A stretch of DNA of 64,000 nt. It comes from Tretioscincus oriximinensis. Taxonomy: Eukaryota; Chordata; Lepidosauria; Squamata; Gymnophthalmidae. The notes beneath the pieces are model-generated. The model was not told the DNA's origin, did not search any database, and saw only the letters and a program-made list of their open reading frames with translations. The translations under genes and the position numbers were made by a program. The stretch covers positions 6,625,799-6,689,798 of the forward strand of contig JAJVDF010000003.1 in NCBI GenBank assembly GCA_022410635.1, written 5' to 3'. Positions 29,601-46,320 of this stretch are shown in pieces (within the stretch, counting starts at the first letter, position 1; each line of letters opens with the position of its first letter).

Positions 29601-32600
29601 GTTCCAGTCAGCAGTCTACTGCTGTTTTTCTGCAACTTCTGAATTCAAGGCCATAGAGCACATTAGGATAGGCGAAGCTGGATGTTACATGAATTACTGT
29701 GGCCGGGTTGTCCCTAGAACATAAGAACATAAGAAGAGCCATACTGGATCAGGCCACAGCCCATCAAGTCCAGCATTCTGTGTCACACAGAGGCCCACCA
29801 GTTGCACCTGGGCAGTCTGAACAGAGGAAGCAAAATATGCTCCTGTTCATGACTCCCTGCAAATGGTATTTCAGGAGTCCTGCCTGTTGCTCCATTCCGG
29901 AGGCAACATCCAGACATCCGTCCTAGGACCCATTTATACCCTTGGTGTCCATAAACCTGTCTAGTCCTGTCTTGAAACTATCCAAGCTGTTAGCTACCAT
30001 CATCTCTGGGTGAAAAAATACTTTCCTTTGTCTGTTCTCATTTTTCTTCCCATCAGTTTCAAGGAGTGCCCTCTTGTCCTTGTGTTGTGTGATAGAGAAA
30101 AGATTTTTTCTCTGTTCACCCTGTCCATCCCATGCATGATTTTGTACACTTCAATCAGATCACCTCTCAAATGTCGCCTTTCGAGGCTGAACAGGCCCAG
30201 ACGTTGCAGCCTGACTTCATAAGGGAGGTGCTCCAGACCCTTGATAATTTTTGTTGCCCTTTTCTGCACCTTCTCCAGTTCCAAAATATCCCACTTGAGA
30301 TGTGGTGACCAGAATTGAACACAGTATTCCAAATGTGGCCTCACCACAGATTTATAAAGAGGCAAAACAACATTTGCTGACTTGTTTTCGATTCCTTTCC
30401 TAATTATCCCCAACATGGAATTTGCCTTTCTTGCTGCCGCTGCACACTGGGTTGACATTTTCATTGAATTGTCCACTAACACCCCAAGATCCTTTTCTTG
30501 CTCGGTCACAGAAAGCTTGGTTCCCATCAGGTGATAGGAGTAGTTGGGGTTCTTTGCCCCAATATGCATGACCTTGCACTTGCTTAAGTTGAAGTGCATT
30601 TGCCACTTTGATGCCCACTCACCCAATTTCAATAAATCACTCTGGAGTGCCTTACAATCATTTTCAGTTTTCACTACCCTGAACAGTTTAGTGTCGTCAG
30701 CAAACTTAGCTACTTCACTATTCACCTCGGCATCCAGATCATTTATAAATATATTGAAAAGCAGAGGTCCCAGTACAGATCCCTGGGGTACCCCACTTCT
30801 TACCTCTTTCCACTCAGAGAACTGTCAATTTAATACTACCCTCTGTTTTCTATCTTTTAGCCAGTTTCCAATCCAGGACAAAGTCTGTCCTCTTATACCA
30901 TGAGTATGGAGCTTTTTTAGAAGTCTTTGATGAGGGACTTTATCAAAAGCCTTCTGAAAATCTAGATAGACAATATCAACTGGATCACCTTTATCTACAT
31001 GTTTGTTAACATCCCCCATATCTACATGTTTGTTAACATCCCCCATATCTACATGTTTGTTAAAGGGGCCTTTATGTACATGTTAAAGTTAGAAGGGGCC
31101 GTAGCTGGTGAACCAGAGTGAAATAGCCCAATGTCCAAAGCACCACCAAAAACTTATCTCCACTGAGTCAAGACTGCTGAAAATACCAAATCGTGTATTA
31201 TAAAAATGCAAAGACAACAAGAATATACAAGATATATGCAATCATCCTATCATTAACAAATTGTTATCTCCCAAGAGTTCATGGTTATCCACTATCAAGG
31301 ATGGCTGTGTAGCTCCATTGGCACCACAAATAATAACTATTGATTATCTCCTAATGCAGTCCATCCTAAATACTAAATCGGTAGTTATTTCCCATTGATA
31401 GCCCTAAGTAGCCGGTTATTATAATGCCCATGTGGGATAGATCAAGCTTGAAAACTGATTTGGTTGCTGCTGTTATTTCTGTGGGTGCTCAAATTCATAA
31501 ATCTTGCTTAGCCCAGTGACCTCAGGAACCTAACCTTAAGCAGATTACATTCCTAGACTTAAAGGAGACGCTGCTGAATGCATTGTTGTGCTTACCTGAC
31601 TTCAGTTCTAGAGGGGCCTGAAGCGTTTCTTTCCACACTTAGGGCTTCTCGGCTCTTCACACAGCTGCTCTGCATGGCCGTCTAGAGTGCATAAAAATGC
31701 TGCGGGAGAAGTTCAATGTGGATGTGAACCTAAGCAGTCTGAGGGGCTGGAGGCCCATCCACCTGGTCCTCAGCAAGGACAACGGAAGCAAGGCCCTGCC
31801 CTGCCTGCAGTACCTCATCAGCCAAGGGGCAGATGTCAATGCGTAAGCTGTGGGGACCCTCATGTCACCTCCCTGCCCAACGTATGCTGTGCATGTCATG
31901 TGACTTCCTAACCAGGAATGCGCAGGGCAGGATTCTTTACAAAAGCCAAAATTGCCTTTAAAAAGTTCATAAAATGCAGGTAGACACAAAAAACTGAAGG
32001 CTCAATTAAGCAGAAGCCTCACAAACAGTATTTGGTTTCAGCCACCAAAGACTTGGGTCTGGTGCAGTCTGAATGTGTTTTACAATCTTCTGTTTTTTGG
32101 TGAGGAGGATTTTAGTAACAGACTTGACAGAAAGATGGGAGAGATCCTAGCAGGAAGAACAATTAGGGATAGAAAATAAGAACCTAAGAGCAAACCCTTG
32201 AACGGGGTGACAGTAGCCCATCTAGCCAGCATTCTGCTTCACACAGTAGCTCACCAGTTGCCCCTGGTATCTTGAGCAAAAGGCAAAACCTTCGCTTGTT
32301 CTCAATTCCCTACAAATGGCATTTCAGGAATCCTACCTAAGCATTCCTGGAGGCAGGATCAAGACATCCATCCTAGTAACTGCCACCACCTTCTGAGAGA
32401 AAATTTCATAGACCAAAGACTCTGTGGGTGGGGTAAAAAACCCATTTTCCTTTGTCTATTGTAACTCTTCTGGCTATCAGCTTCAAGGAATTCCCCCTGG
32501 TCCTACTATTACATGATATATTTTTTCTTTATTCAACTTATCCACCTCATCGATGATTTTATACTTCNATCAGATCCTCTCTCAAACACTGTCTTTCAAG

Positions 32601-35600
32601 GCTGAAGAGACCCAGACACTGCAGTCTCATTTCATAAGGGAATTTATTCCTGCCCCTTCATCTTTGCCTTTTTTGACACACACACACACACAAAGGCCAG
32701 GGTACAGCATTATGTTTTCATCAGGCACTGAAACCCATCTATATGCAAACTGCAAAAAAGGACCTATTGTATCTTCCTTACACCTCTGAGAGGAGACACT
32801 ACATGAGGGTCCTCTCCTTGAGATCTCAGTTACTCGGGATGGGAGAAAATGTTCTGTTAGATAACCTGGGACCAAGCCAAATATGTTTTCCAATGCTTCA
32901 TGGAAGAGATTAAACAGGGTCCTTATTACCTGCAGTGGCATTATTCTAGTCTAGGCTAAAGAGGAGCCCATCCTGACCCCCCAAAAAATGTTGAAAGTGG
33001 AATGTTTACCAGGATTTCCCCAGGGCCCTCTTCAATCAAAAGACACTGGGTGACACTGGCAGATTTCAGATAGAAAAGTTTTATCAGTTTACAGCTTAAA
33101 GGCATTGAAATTCTGAGGTGTAAGAAGAGCTTACTCCAGAAAGCTGCCTTCCATCTTCCCAATATATGGCTCCTTAGTTTGGGCAAGGTGATTTGAGTGC
33201 ACAGGTGGATTTCTTGGGTTAATATATTCTGAGCTTAGGTCTTGGGGGGAGTCTCTGGGAGTAGCTAAAAGTGAATCTCCATTTTCCAGGCAGAACCTGA
33301 ATGGTGTTTCTCCACTGCATAAGGCAGCCAGCGAAGGGCACGCGCAATGCATCCATACCTTGATCCTGGCAGGGGCTGATGTCCACGCCACAGATGCAGA
33401 TGGGCAGGAGCCCATTGACCTGTGTAGACTGTGGGGCCACAGGGCTTGTGCTAGGTAAGCCTTTTACGAGTTGGGGGGGGGGGGCATAATGGAAGGAAAC
33501 TATGTGCTTGGCAGGCAATCAGTCAGGTGGGGGGGGGAGAGACAGTGTTTTGGAATAAATTCTTTTCTGAGCAGGGAGCAAATTTTCTCCCCAGCATAGG
33601 ATTCTCACATAAAAGCCAGGATAGGAGTTTGCAACTTTAATGAATAGGGAGGAGAGGAGTTTCTACCAGATGTAGCTTCTAATGCTTGCAACTCCTGGGT
33701 GGAATCGCACCCATTGAAGGGAGCAGTTGGAAGTTGCTGATGAAGTTACCCCTCTGTCTTAGCCTGACAGATGAAGCTGTCAAAGGAGCTGAACAGATGG
33801 AGGAATGTGCCGTGTTGACAGATAGGTGTCATTCACCTAGATGACGAGGGGGTGGCCATCTCTGTGGGAAGAGCCCCATCTCAGAAGACTTGCAAAGGCC
33901 TCTCTACGAAATGTAAGGGGCTGCCAGACAGAGACTACTTGGCTATTGCAATCCATCCTCTGTCAACCTCCAGACTAGATTATTGTTATGATCTCTATAT
34001 GGTCCCTTAGAGATGGTCTAGAAACTGGGAATTATGCTGAATGCAGAAGTTCAGCTGTGGTGGCAATTTCTGGCCATGCGTTATGCTGGTCTTGAAGGAA
34101 CTGCACTTAGTACCGATTCGTTATTGAGCCAATACATAGTTCTGCTATTGGTATAAAAAGCCCTAAATGTCTTGTACCCAAATATCTGAAGGCCCCCCCT
34201 TTTCCCTATCAGACCTGCCTGTGCTTTAATATCACAAAGCGAAGGCCTTCTTGTAGTTCTGATGTCTTTGGAGATGTGAGAGGCTGTGGCACACATTGGG
34301 CCTTTTTCTGTGGTGGCTCCTCAGTCTTGTTGTGGTGGAGGTACCCCAGGCATCAACCACAAATGGTTTTTGATAAATTATACAAAATAAAGGGGAAAGA
34401 GTTAAGATAGCAACAGGGAGCCCCAAGAATGTTCTGCAAGCAGATTGCCTATGGTTTTGTGCTCAGTTGCTTAGGAATTCGTCTCTCGCCTGGGAGATGG
34501 GGTTTCGAAGCCCTGTGTTGGAAGTGGGCTTCCTCTTCTTCCTCCTCTTCCTCCTCCTCTTCCTCCTCCTCTTCCTCCTCCTCTTCTTCTTCTTTAATAC
34601 TTGGTTGTTTACTGCTTCAGCAAAGCACAAAGTCATAGACCATCTGCTTTCAGAACATTCTTGGGGCTCCCTGTTGCTACCTTAACTATTTCCCCTTTAT
34701 TTTGTCCCCCTAGATTTGTGGCTTATTTGCAACTCCTCCTTACCTGCTAACATTACAATAGTTAGTTGTACCATGTCCATTTTGTTTGGATCGTTGTTAC
34801 CTGCTCTGAGGTGCCGAGAAATATAAAAATTGAAAGTGTTTCTCTATTTGTTTAATGTATTTATACTAAGAACATAAGAAGAGCCATACTGGATCAGGCC
34901 ACAGCCCATCAAGTCCAGCATTCTGTGTCACACAGAGGCCCACCAGATGCACCTGGGCAGTCTGAACAGAGGAAAGCAAACTATGCTCCTGTTCATGACT
35001 CCCTGCAAATGGTATCTCGGGAGTCCTGCCTGTTGCTCCATCCCAATATGACTTATACCTGAAGGTCTCAGGTGGATAACAACAACAAAGACAAATTACC
35101 AATTAGAACAATTTAAAAATCACAATAATCTTGAAAGTGGAGGAAGCTGTTTCTTTAGCTAAAGGCCAGGTTAAACAGGTGTGTCTTCATATATTTTCTG
35201 TTCCATAGTGAGGATGCTCTGTGGGGCTTCTGCTGAGAAGGCCCTTCCCNGGTTCCTACCCAGTTATTATGAGTGCTGATACAACTAGGAGTGACTCCCC
35301 TGCAGGTCTCACTGCCATCTAAAATCTTCAATTTTCTCTTTTATTCAACCAAGCACCAAAGTTGCCACACTATGTAGACTTGTCCGGGAAACTGTAGAAA
35401 TTCTATCCAGCTTCTTTTGTATGTTTTTTATTGTTTATCGACAGCTGCTAATTCCGTGTATTCATAGTGCAGGTACCTTGCTGATGCCACGTGGAAACTA
35501 GACAAGGCCGCTTTTGCTCGGAACCTCAGCAAGCTGAATGAAATCAAAAGCGAGTGTCAGGTGCTAGAAAAACAATTCCTTGAAAATGAACAGGTAAAAA

Positions 35601-36960
35601 TGGTGCTTTGGCAAGCAGCATTTGTGCTCTCTTACGGGTAAAGTAACAATTGAATTGTATAAATGAAGTAAATGATCTGAAATAGCTTTACTTCAGCTGT
35701 AGAATATTAATGTAAGAGCTCTGGAGAACTGGCAAGACAATTAAGGGAAGCTTGAATTTTAGATACACAGATCCAGTGTTGTTGGCATTTAACAACACAA
35801 CACACAAGTGTAAACAGCTAACAGAACACACAAAGAACTAAAACAGAAACAGATAAAATATGAGCATGCCTGCAACTGTCAGCTAAACCATCTATGGAAC
35901 TTCCAGNTTATAGATCCTTCCTTGAAGCAGCTGAAGACGGTGTGTGCTTCATTACACACCCTTTCTCAGCTGTCCAAATTAACTATTTCCGTACTTGCTT
36001 CTCATTTCTGTAATAAAATCCTGAATCTTAACTTGTTCCTCTCGGTCCTCAGGTTTTGCTTGTAGCTCAGAGATCTCTGGTAGGCTCCTATGGCCAGAGA
36101 CTCAACCCAGCAGGGTTCTCCTCAGCTGAGTCATCTCTGGATGAGGAGAACGGCACTTCAGGGAACTCCTATAGTGTAAAAAACAGCTACTACTTTGTGG
36201 CACAGATTGTTCTACGTATTTGCTTCCCCCCCCCTTATAGATGAAGATTGATGCCTCCAACAGATTGGTGTTTGAACAATGGCTTACAAAAAAGCACTTG
36301 CCTGCCCCACCGGAAAGGATCCTTCGCCTTCTGGACACCAAGCGCCAGTCTGCAGCTCCCTGTGGGATTGCAAAGGACGCCCTCTCCCTGGCCACTCTAC
36401 CCAAGGCAGCAGGAATCTCTGACCTCGATATAGCACAGAAGGACCATCGTGTGCAACCATGGAATCCCAGCACTCATCTTTCCTCCATGCCGGTCACCTG
36501 CATCTCTCAGCCGACTACTGTGCGGCTGGGGGTGGAGCCAGAGAAGCCAGCAGATCACGACTTTACTTCCTTCCTGTTCCTCTTCAAGGATGTCTTTGGA
36601 GAGCCCCAGATCAAGGTGGACAACATGGGCAACGTTCCATACGTGCCTCCACTTCCCTTTGACATCATTCAGAAAAGCCTTTATCCTCATTCCCAAACCG
36701 CACGCCTAGATGTTCCCAAAGACCTCCAGCCCCGGCACCTCCATGAGTTGCCGCACAGACGCCCCCCGGGCCCTGAACAGAGGTGGACAGACCAGCTGGC
36801 CCTAACCTTGCGGCAAACCCTCGACCCAGTCTTCCTGGACACCCTGAGAAGCCACGTCTCCACCTACAGTGACCTTAAAATATTGCCACCAAGGCTGGAT
36901 GGAAGCCATAGCCAAGAGGACAGGGCCAGCCAAAGCTCAAATGGCAGCTGCCACGAATGA
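26457..36960 (+). CDS. ANKRD53: ANKRD53, ankyrin repeat domain-containing protein 53
   Basis: Proposed exons: 26457-26611 (tentative), 29209-29344, 31643-31842, 33290-33454, 35473-35593, 36241-36960. They join in phase to 1,497 nt, 498 residues plus stop, against about 530 in human. The ankyrin part (exons 2-4) contains SALHTAALHGRLECIK, GADVN then SPLHKAASEGH, and LAGADVHATDADGQEPIDLC; WGHRACAR follows. A helical charged segment comes next (WKLDKAAFARNLSKLNEIK). The C-terminal part has RLGVEPEKPADHDFTSFL, matching the conserved RLGV..EHDFSSFL of mammalian ANKRD53. In human cells ANKRD53 has been reported to bind PSRC1 and act on the mitotic spindle. The gene follows the shootin-like gene on the same strand and converges on TEX261. 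The N-terminus before residue 68 or so is the weak part. Confidence 0.9.
26631..26664. promoter_or_regulatory. NRF1 and RFX-type sites downstream of putative ANKRD53 exon 1
   Basis: GCGCATGCGC at 26631-26640 is an NRF1 core palindrome. Fifteen bases on, CTTGGCAAC (26656-26664) matches an RFX X-box half site, with GTTGCTAT upstream. An AAATGGCGGG YY1-like site follows at 26691. The cluster suggests an active CpG promoter at 26.3-26.7 kb. Confidence 0.45.
26925..27029. repeat. long hairpin (38-base arms)
   Basis: The arm 26925-26962 pairs with 26992-27029 as an inverted repeat with only a few mismatches ('cttaaatgtaaacac' against 'gtttacatttaag'), around a 29-base loop. Weaker pairing continues outward for about 20 bases. 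Confidence 0.8.
27903..28075 (+). mobile_element. Sauria-type SINE, 5'-truncated
   Basis: Starts inside the body ('cttgggccagtcaca'), has 'cacagggtgtctgttgtgg' and 'gccctgagaccttcgggta' and ends in an (AAATA)n tail. R3 fragments flank it on both sides. Confidence 0.8.
28095..28290. repeat. R3 dispersed repeat copies
   Basis: 'gtagcaccttagagcttaac', 'cattcgtaggcaaggttac', then an inverted partial copy ending 'gacccagactaacactg'. Confidence 0.55.
28605..28770. mobile_element. palindromic MITE, family P1, intact copy
   Basis: Very similar to the copy at 13225-13390, including the 'ggccccgaatggggcc' centre and the 'gatataacccagaataag' arm. It lies in ANKRD53 intron 1. Confidence 0.75.
28828..29033 (-). 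mobile_element. tRNA-derived SINE (GTAGCTCAGTGG type)
   Basis: The minus strand starts GGCTGTAGCTCAGTGGTAGA, a tRNA 5' half with an A box, followed by a 'ctgcctggaaagcag' anticodon-arm-like part. It is degenerate and not a functional tRNA gene: the B box and 3' acceptor arm are not in tRNA spacing. Confidence 0.6.
29209..29344 (+). CDS. ANKRD53: ANKRD53 exon 2
   Basis: Encodes HHAASIGQVHWLQICMQKAE and ends ADIN before GTAAGT in phase 0. This parallels human FAAAVGNVEWLRFCLNQ...DDK immediately before GFTAIH. The 3' end is firm. The 5' end could instead be 29240 or 29252 (TTTTCCCAG acceptor); 29209 is chosen because only it fits the phase of the proposed exon 1. Confidence 0.65.
29715..31068 (-). 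mobile_element. CR1 LINE, 5'-truncated, partial RT
   Basis: Antisense in ANKRD53 intron 2. The 3' tail 'ataagaacataag' is at the left. The minus strand encodes DIVYLDFQKAFDKVPHQRLL, FADDTKLFRVV (the RT catalytic FADD box) and the HLEYCVQFWSPHLKWDI to SLSHNTRTRG block. The frame is broken near 30810. The right end carries two and a half direct copies of a 27-base unit (30992-31060) that encode VNKHVDMGD. Confidence 0.88.
31643..31842 (+). CDS. ANKRD53: ANKRD53 exon 3 (ankyrin repeats)
   Basis: CACACTTAG acceptor, GTAAGC donor. It encodes GFSALHTAALHGRLECIKML and RPIHLVLSKDNGSKALPCLQ, ending GADVNA. Matches human GFTAIHFAAQ...ALPCIYYLLEKGADLNA. Confidence 0.92.
32170..32640 (-). mobile_element. 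CR1-type LINE 3' fragment
   Basis: Begins 'ataagaacctaagagcaaac' and runs through 'ttttcctttgtctattg' and 'cagacactgcagtctcattt', all antisense CR1 blocks. It lies in ANKRD53 intron 3. A (CA)n run follows at 32678-32692. Confidence 0.7.
33290..33454 (+). CDS. ANKRD53: ANKRD53 exon 4 (ankyrin repeat)
   Basis: ATTTTCCAG acceptor, GTAAGC donor. It encodes QNLNGVSPLHKAASEGHAQC to LWGHRACAR, the last ankyrin repeat and the WNHRACARF-like end. Confidence 0.92.
33610..33735. mobile_element. palindromic MITE-like element, family P2, partial
   Basis: 'ggagtttgcaactttaatga' with 'ctaccagatgtagcttctaa' and 'cacccattgaaggg' shows the P2 half-and-half layout. Confidence 0.45.
33890..34380 (+). mobile_element. 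LINE fragment (L2-like)
   Basis: Contains the 'gaaggaactgcacttag' to 'aaaagccctaaatgtcttg' and 'cctttttctgtggtggctcc' blocks shared with other L2-like tails here. It stops where the foldback arm at 34382 begins, and a tail-like piece resumes after 34705. Confidence 0.5.
34382..34705. mobile_element. foldback element: 64-base inverted arms around a SINE/TTC insert
   Basis: The arm 34382-34445 is the near-perfect reverse complement of 34642-34705 (about four mismatches; both contain 'caacagggagccccaagaat' or its complement). Weaker pairing extends about 18 bases inward. The loop holds the head of a family-B SINE (34461-34520) and a (TTCCTCC)n tract. Confidence 0.85.
34867..35045 (-). mobile_element. 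CR1 LINE, 3' terminus only
   Basis: Nearly identical to the first 175 bases of the CR1 copy at 29715 ('agaacataagaagagcc' to 'tgcctgttgctccat'). It sits inside older LINE tail sequence, which continues to about 35300. Confidence 0.85.
35473..35593 (+). CDS. ANKRD53: ANKRD53 exon 5
   Basis: AGTGCAG acceptor, GTAAAA donor. It encodes YLADATWKLDKAAFARNLSK and a helical stretch ending LEKQFLENEQ, parallel to FLKDAMWKKDKKDFAREM in human. Confidence 0.9.
35594..36240. other. ANKRD53: ANKRD53 intron 5, with a repeat shared with 60.9 kb
   Basis: About 35672-35745 ('gaaatagctttacttcagct', 'ggagaactggcaagacaa') is homologous to 60910-60995. Otherwise no recognised element. The intron ends in a run of nine C before TTATAG. 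Confidence 0.5.
36241..36960 (+). CDS. ANKRD53: ANKRD53 exon 6 (C-terminal)
   Basis: Follows CCCCCCCCTTATAG and runs 239 codons to TGA at 36958-36960. It holds FEQWLTKKHLP, RLGVEPEKPADHDFTSFL, PLPFDIIQKSLYP and RWTDQLALTLRQTLD, all with counterparts in mammalian ANKRD53. It opens with ATG, but that is an internal methionine. Confidence 0.92.
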   Translation: MKIDASNRLVFEQWLTKKHLPAPPERILRLLDTKRQSAAPCGIAKDALSLATLPKAAGISDLDIAQKDHRVQPWNPSTHLSSMPVTCISQPTTVRLGVEPEKPADHDFTSFLFLFKDVFGEPQIKVDNMGNVPYVPPLPFDIIQKSLYPHSQTARLDVPKDLQPRHLHELPHRRPPGPEQRWTDQLALTLRQTLDPVFLDTLRSHVSTYSDLKILPPRLDGSHSQEDRASQSSNGSCHE

Positions 36961-37101
36961 CAGGGTTGGTTCCTCAGGCCCACACTGCCATCCTGGGGTC
37001 TTCTTTCAATTTCCTTTTAATGCACCTCCAGCTCACCAGTATGACACAGCAGGCCACTCGTTGTCCATCAACCCTCTGTAAGATCCCTCAGGATTATCTC
37101 A

Positions 37102-37107
37102 ATTAAA
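37102..37107 (+). terminator. ANKRD53: ANKRD53 polyadenylation signal (ATTAAA)
   Basis: ATTAAA lies 142 bases after the ANKRD53 stop; a short 3' UTR is normal for this gene. No other close signal is seen. Confidence 0.55.
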
Positions 37108-37256
37108 CCAGTTCAACAAAATGGCTGTTGTCTACCTGTTCTATCACTGGAGTCCAGTTCCACTAGATCCAGGAGTCTGTAAGGTGCAGGCATAGTACAG
37201 AGAACAAGAAAGGTTTTACTCTTACTTTCATAAAATAGTCTAGCTAGTTCGATGCA

Positions 37257-37500
37257 CAAAGAAGAGGAAGAAGAATTTGCTTTCATACCCCACTTTTCTC
37301 TGCTCAAAAGGAAACAAAGCAGCTTCCATATGCATCTGTTCTTCTCTTCCCAACAGACCCTTTGTGGAACAGGTAGGGCTGGGAGAGTTCTAGAGCTTGG
37401 TGACCAGCCCAAGGTGACCAGCTGGCTTCGTGGAGGATTACACAATCAAATCCAGAGACTTCTGGATAAAAATCTTGACATACTAACCAAACACCAGAAT
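37257..37500 (-). mobile_element. Sauria-type SINE with (GAA)n tail
   Basis: Read on the minus strand it carries 'gaagccagctggtcacc', 'ccaagctctagaactctc' and 'gtggggtatgaaagcaaatt', then a TTC tail. It is degenerate. It lies between the converging ANKRD53 and TEX261 genes. Confidence 0.65.
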
Positions 37501-38189
37501 GAATGTTTCTGCCTTTCCCATTCTCTCAGGCAGAAGCATTTGTGCTCCTAGCTCAGAAGCAGGATGTTCAAGGGCTACATTCTCTAGCCTTTCTGTGTGC
37601 TTCGTGCCTGGCCATTCCCCCTCACTGCAATTGAGTAAAATATGTCATATAACCTGTAGAACACAGAAAAGCTAGAATTGCAGCATTCACACATCCTGTA
37701 GGGATATTTCTATGATGCAGGAATTATTGTGATCTAAGGGAAAGCATAGGTTTAAGAACTTTCTGAGTGATTGGATGCCCTGGCAGTCAATGGAAGAAGT
37801 TAAGGCAGAGGCACGTTTTAAATCCTAAGGTATCCTGTGGGAAACTAAAAAGAATAGATATACTTTGGCCTATCTGTAAGAGTTGAGAAAGCATTTCCTG
37901 ACACCCCATAGGAGCTGTCCTCTACCCCAGGGCTCTGTGATGCGCATAAGGAAACTTGCTAGCTGTTCATCTTGCAGCAATCCTTGGGGATTAGTTCTTG
38001 GGCCACCCATTAGAGAATTGCTGGATTCTTCACATGTGCAAAATGTAAAAAAGGGACAAGGGGAAAGCGAACCCTATTTGAAGGTTTTGCACTCCTAAAG
38101 GCTTCCAGCCACCCCAGTTGGTGAAGGAACCACATAAACATCTTTCAAATTTACAGCAGGATCCACAGCTGCTTTAACAGGGTGGATGG

Positions 38190-38490
38190 GGTCTGCCATA
38201 TTCTATTCTGGCATGTGGTTGGCCAAGCCTAGAATAATACAAGAAAATTATGTGAATGGAATCCCTAGCCTGAAATATAGCCCCAAATAAGTCTCAGTAC
38301 AAATTCATTCCTTCTTTCCTCTGACTCTAGCAAAATAGTAACAGAAGCCACCAGGAAATTGTTCTGTGCATCTGAAGAAGTAAACGTATCCATGAAAGTT
38401 CATGTTGCCCTTATTTTTCTTGTTAGTTCCTAAGGAGCTACAAGACTACCTTTCTAGTCATTCTGGACTAACGCAACTCATTCTTTGAAA
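38190..38490. repeat. degenerate P1 element followed by R3 fragment
   Basis: 38190-38310 has 'gtctgccatattctattctg' and 'gaaatatagccccaaataag', weak P1 blocks. 38325-38490 has 'catctgaagaagtaaacg' and 'tcttgttagttcctaagg', an R3 unit. Confidence 0.45.
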
Positions 38491-38553
38491 TCTACAGCAA
38501 TGCTTTGTTTTCTTAGTAAAACAATCCTGTGATCTCTTTCTGAACGTTTCCCA

Positions 38554-38559
38554 TTTATT
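38554..38559 (-). terminator. TEX261: candidate TEX261 polyadenylation signal
   Basis: The minus strand reads AATAAA here, 730 bases past the TEX261 stop. I found no nearer AATAAA on that strand. The 3' UTR could run further. Confidence 0.4.
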
Positions 38560-39288
38560 TGATCCAAATGCTGAACAAACAATGGTAATCTAGGAAATCT
38601 GTGCAAATATTCCCCCTAGATTGATCAAAAAAGTAAGTCTGTAGGGCCCCTGAAGCATCCTTAAAAAAAGAACCCCCAGTTTAAAAATAATAAAAATAAC
38701 AAAGGTGGAAAGGGGAGAAAGGGGTTCCCAGCTCCTGGCCAGCAAATGTCAATCAGTCCTCCCCAAAAATGTGATCCGTGAGATGTACAGGCCAGAGATT
38801 TTGCCCATCAACCCACAAAGCTGAATTAAGAAATCCAATCTCTTCGCCGCTTCTCGGTAGATTTTCACAAAGGATCTCTTTGGAAGAATTCTGGTGGCAA
38901 GCCGGTTTGAACACAATGGTCAGTCTACTCAAGCCCAGGTGAACAATTTCAGGCCAAGGAAGAAGCACCTGTGGAAATGTTTTGGCTCTGAAGACCTACA
39001 ACAGTGGCGACTCATCACGGGCTCCATCCAAAGACCTGCAGAGCCCAGCCACATACTCCCTTCGTTACGTAGGCCTCCCAAGCAAACGGTCAAATCCAGC
39101 ACAGCCTGAAGAACAAGATTCCCAGGACTGGAGCTGCCAGCACCCACAGCTGCTGGCCCATCATTTTGTGGTTCATTCATCTGAAACATCTCCGTCCCTT
39201 GGACAAAGCAAAGGAAAGGTTGGTGTTGAGATGCAAGAACCTCGCGCTCTAGGTAGAGGAGGACATTTGCAGAGGGGTGTGTAACAGT

Positions 39289-45508
<6,220 letters not shown>

Positions 45509-46202
45509 CCTCGTCCTCGGGGCGGCCCGTGGCAGCTTCGGCTCCCTCACCGATAGACACCAGGTGCCCCCTACGCTCCGCCTCCTCCGGAGCAGAGGAG
45601 GAGGAAGCGGTTGGCTGTTCCCAGATTACTTCCCCCGCCTGGGCCATGATGACGGCGACCGATGGACAGGAGCCGCGCGCTGCCGACCTCTGGCAGCTCG
45701 GAGGAAGCATTGCAGGCCCGATAACTGAGCAAAGGGAATGTTTGCCTGTGCGCATGCGCAATCTTGAATCGTTCCCTTTCCCCCCCCCGCTCCTCTCGCT
45801 CAGCAACGAGATGTAAAGTTTAACTAGGGTGGCTGTCGGCCCTCGTCTTAAGTGTTCCTCCCAATTCTACTAATGGAATATCCGGTCGCCATTTTTTGTA
45901 ACGTCAATATAATAAGTGTATATTAGTATTTCAGACATGATGAGGACTTGATACTTAAATGCCAGAAAAATGTTTTAGTAAAATTGCAAACAAACACCGG
46001 TGTTACAAAGTGGTTTATTTGCAACCGAAGAAACCCCATTACATTTTGCTTCTTAAACTTGCCCTCAAGCACTGTTTTACCAGTGGAATAAATCGTTTGT
46101 GCAAGTCAGAATCTTTCGAACAGGGAGGCAAAGCTATCAGGCAAATGTGTAGTCAAAAATAGCAAACGACCAGCCGTTTTTCACGATGTGAGGACAGGGA
46201 CA

Positions 46203-46320
46203 GGACCTGCTGGGAAGTGTAGTCCTAGCAACAGCCTCTTCTGACCAGGGCTCTGCCCTAACTACAACTCCCAGGCTGCACCACAGTTAGCTCTGATTGG
46301 AAGGGAGGGTGCCTCTTTCT
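46203..46320 (+). promoter_or_regulatory. module with paired ZNF143-like motifs and RFX half site, copy B
   Basis: CTGGGAAGTGTAGTCC (46209-46224) and ACTACAACTCCCAG (46261-46274) are opposed ZNF143/SBS matches. CCTAGCAAC between them resembles an RFX half site. GCCAATCG at 46331 is a CCAAT box. It lies about 700 bases upstream of the TEX261 ATG. Confidence 0.55.
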
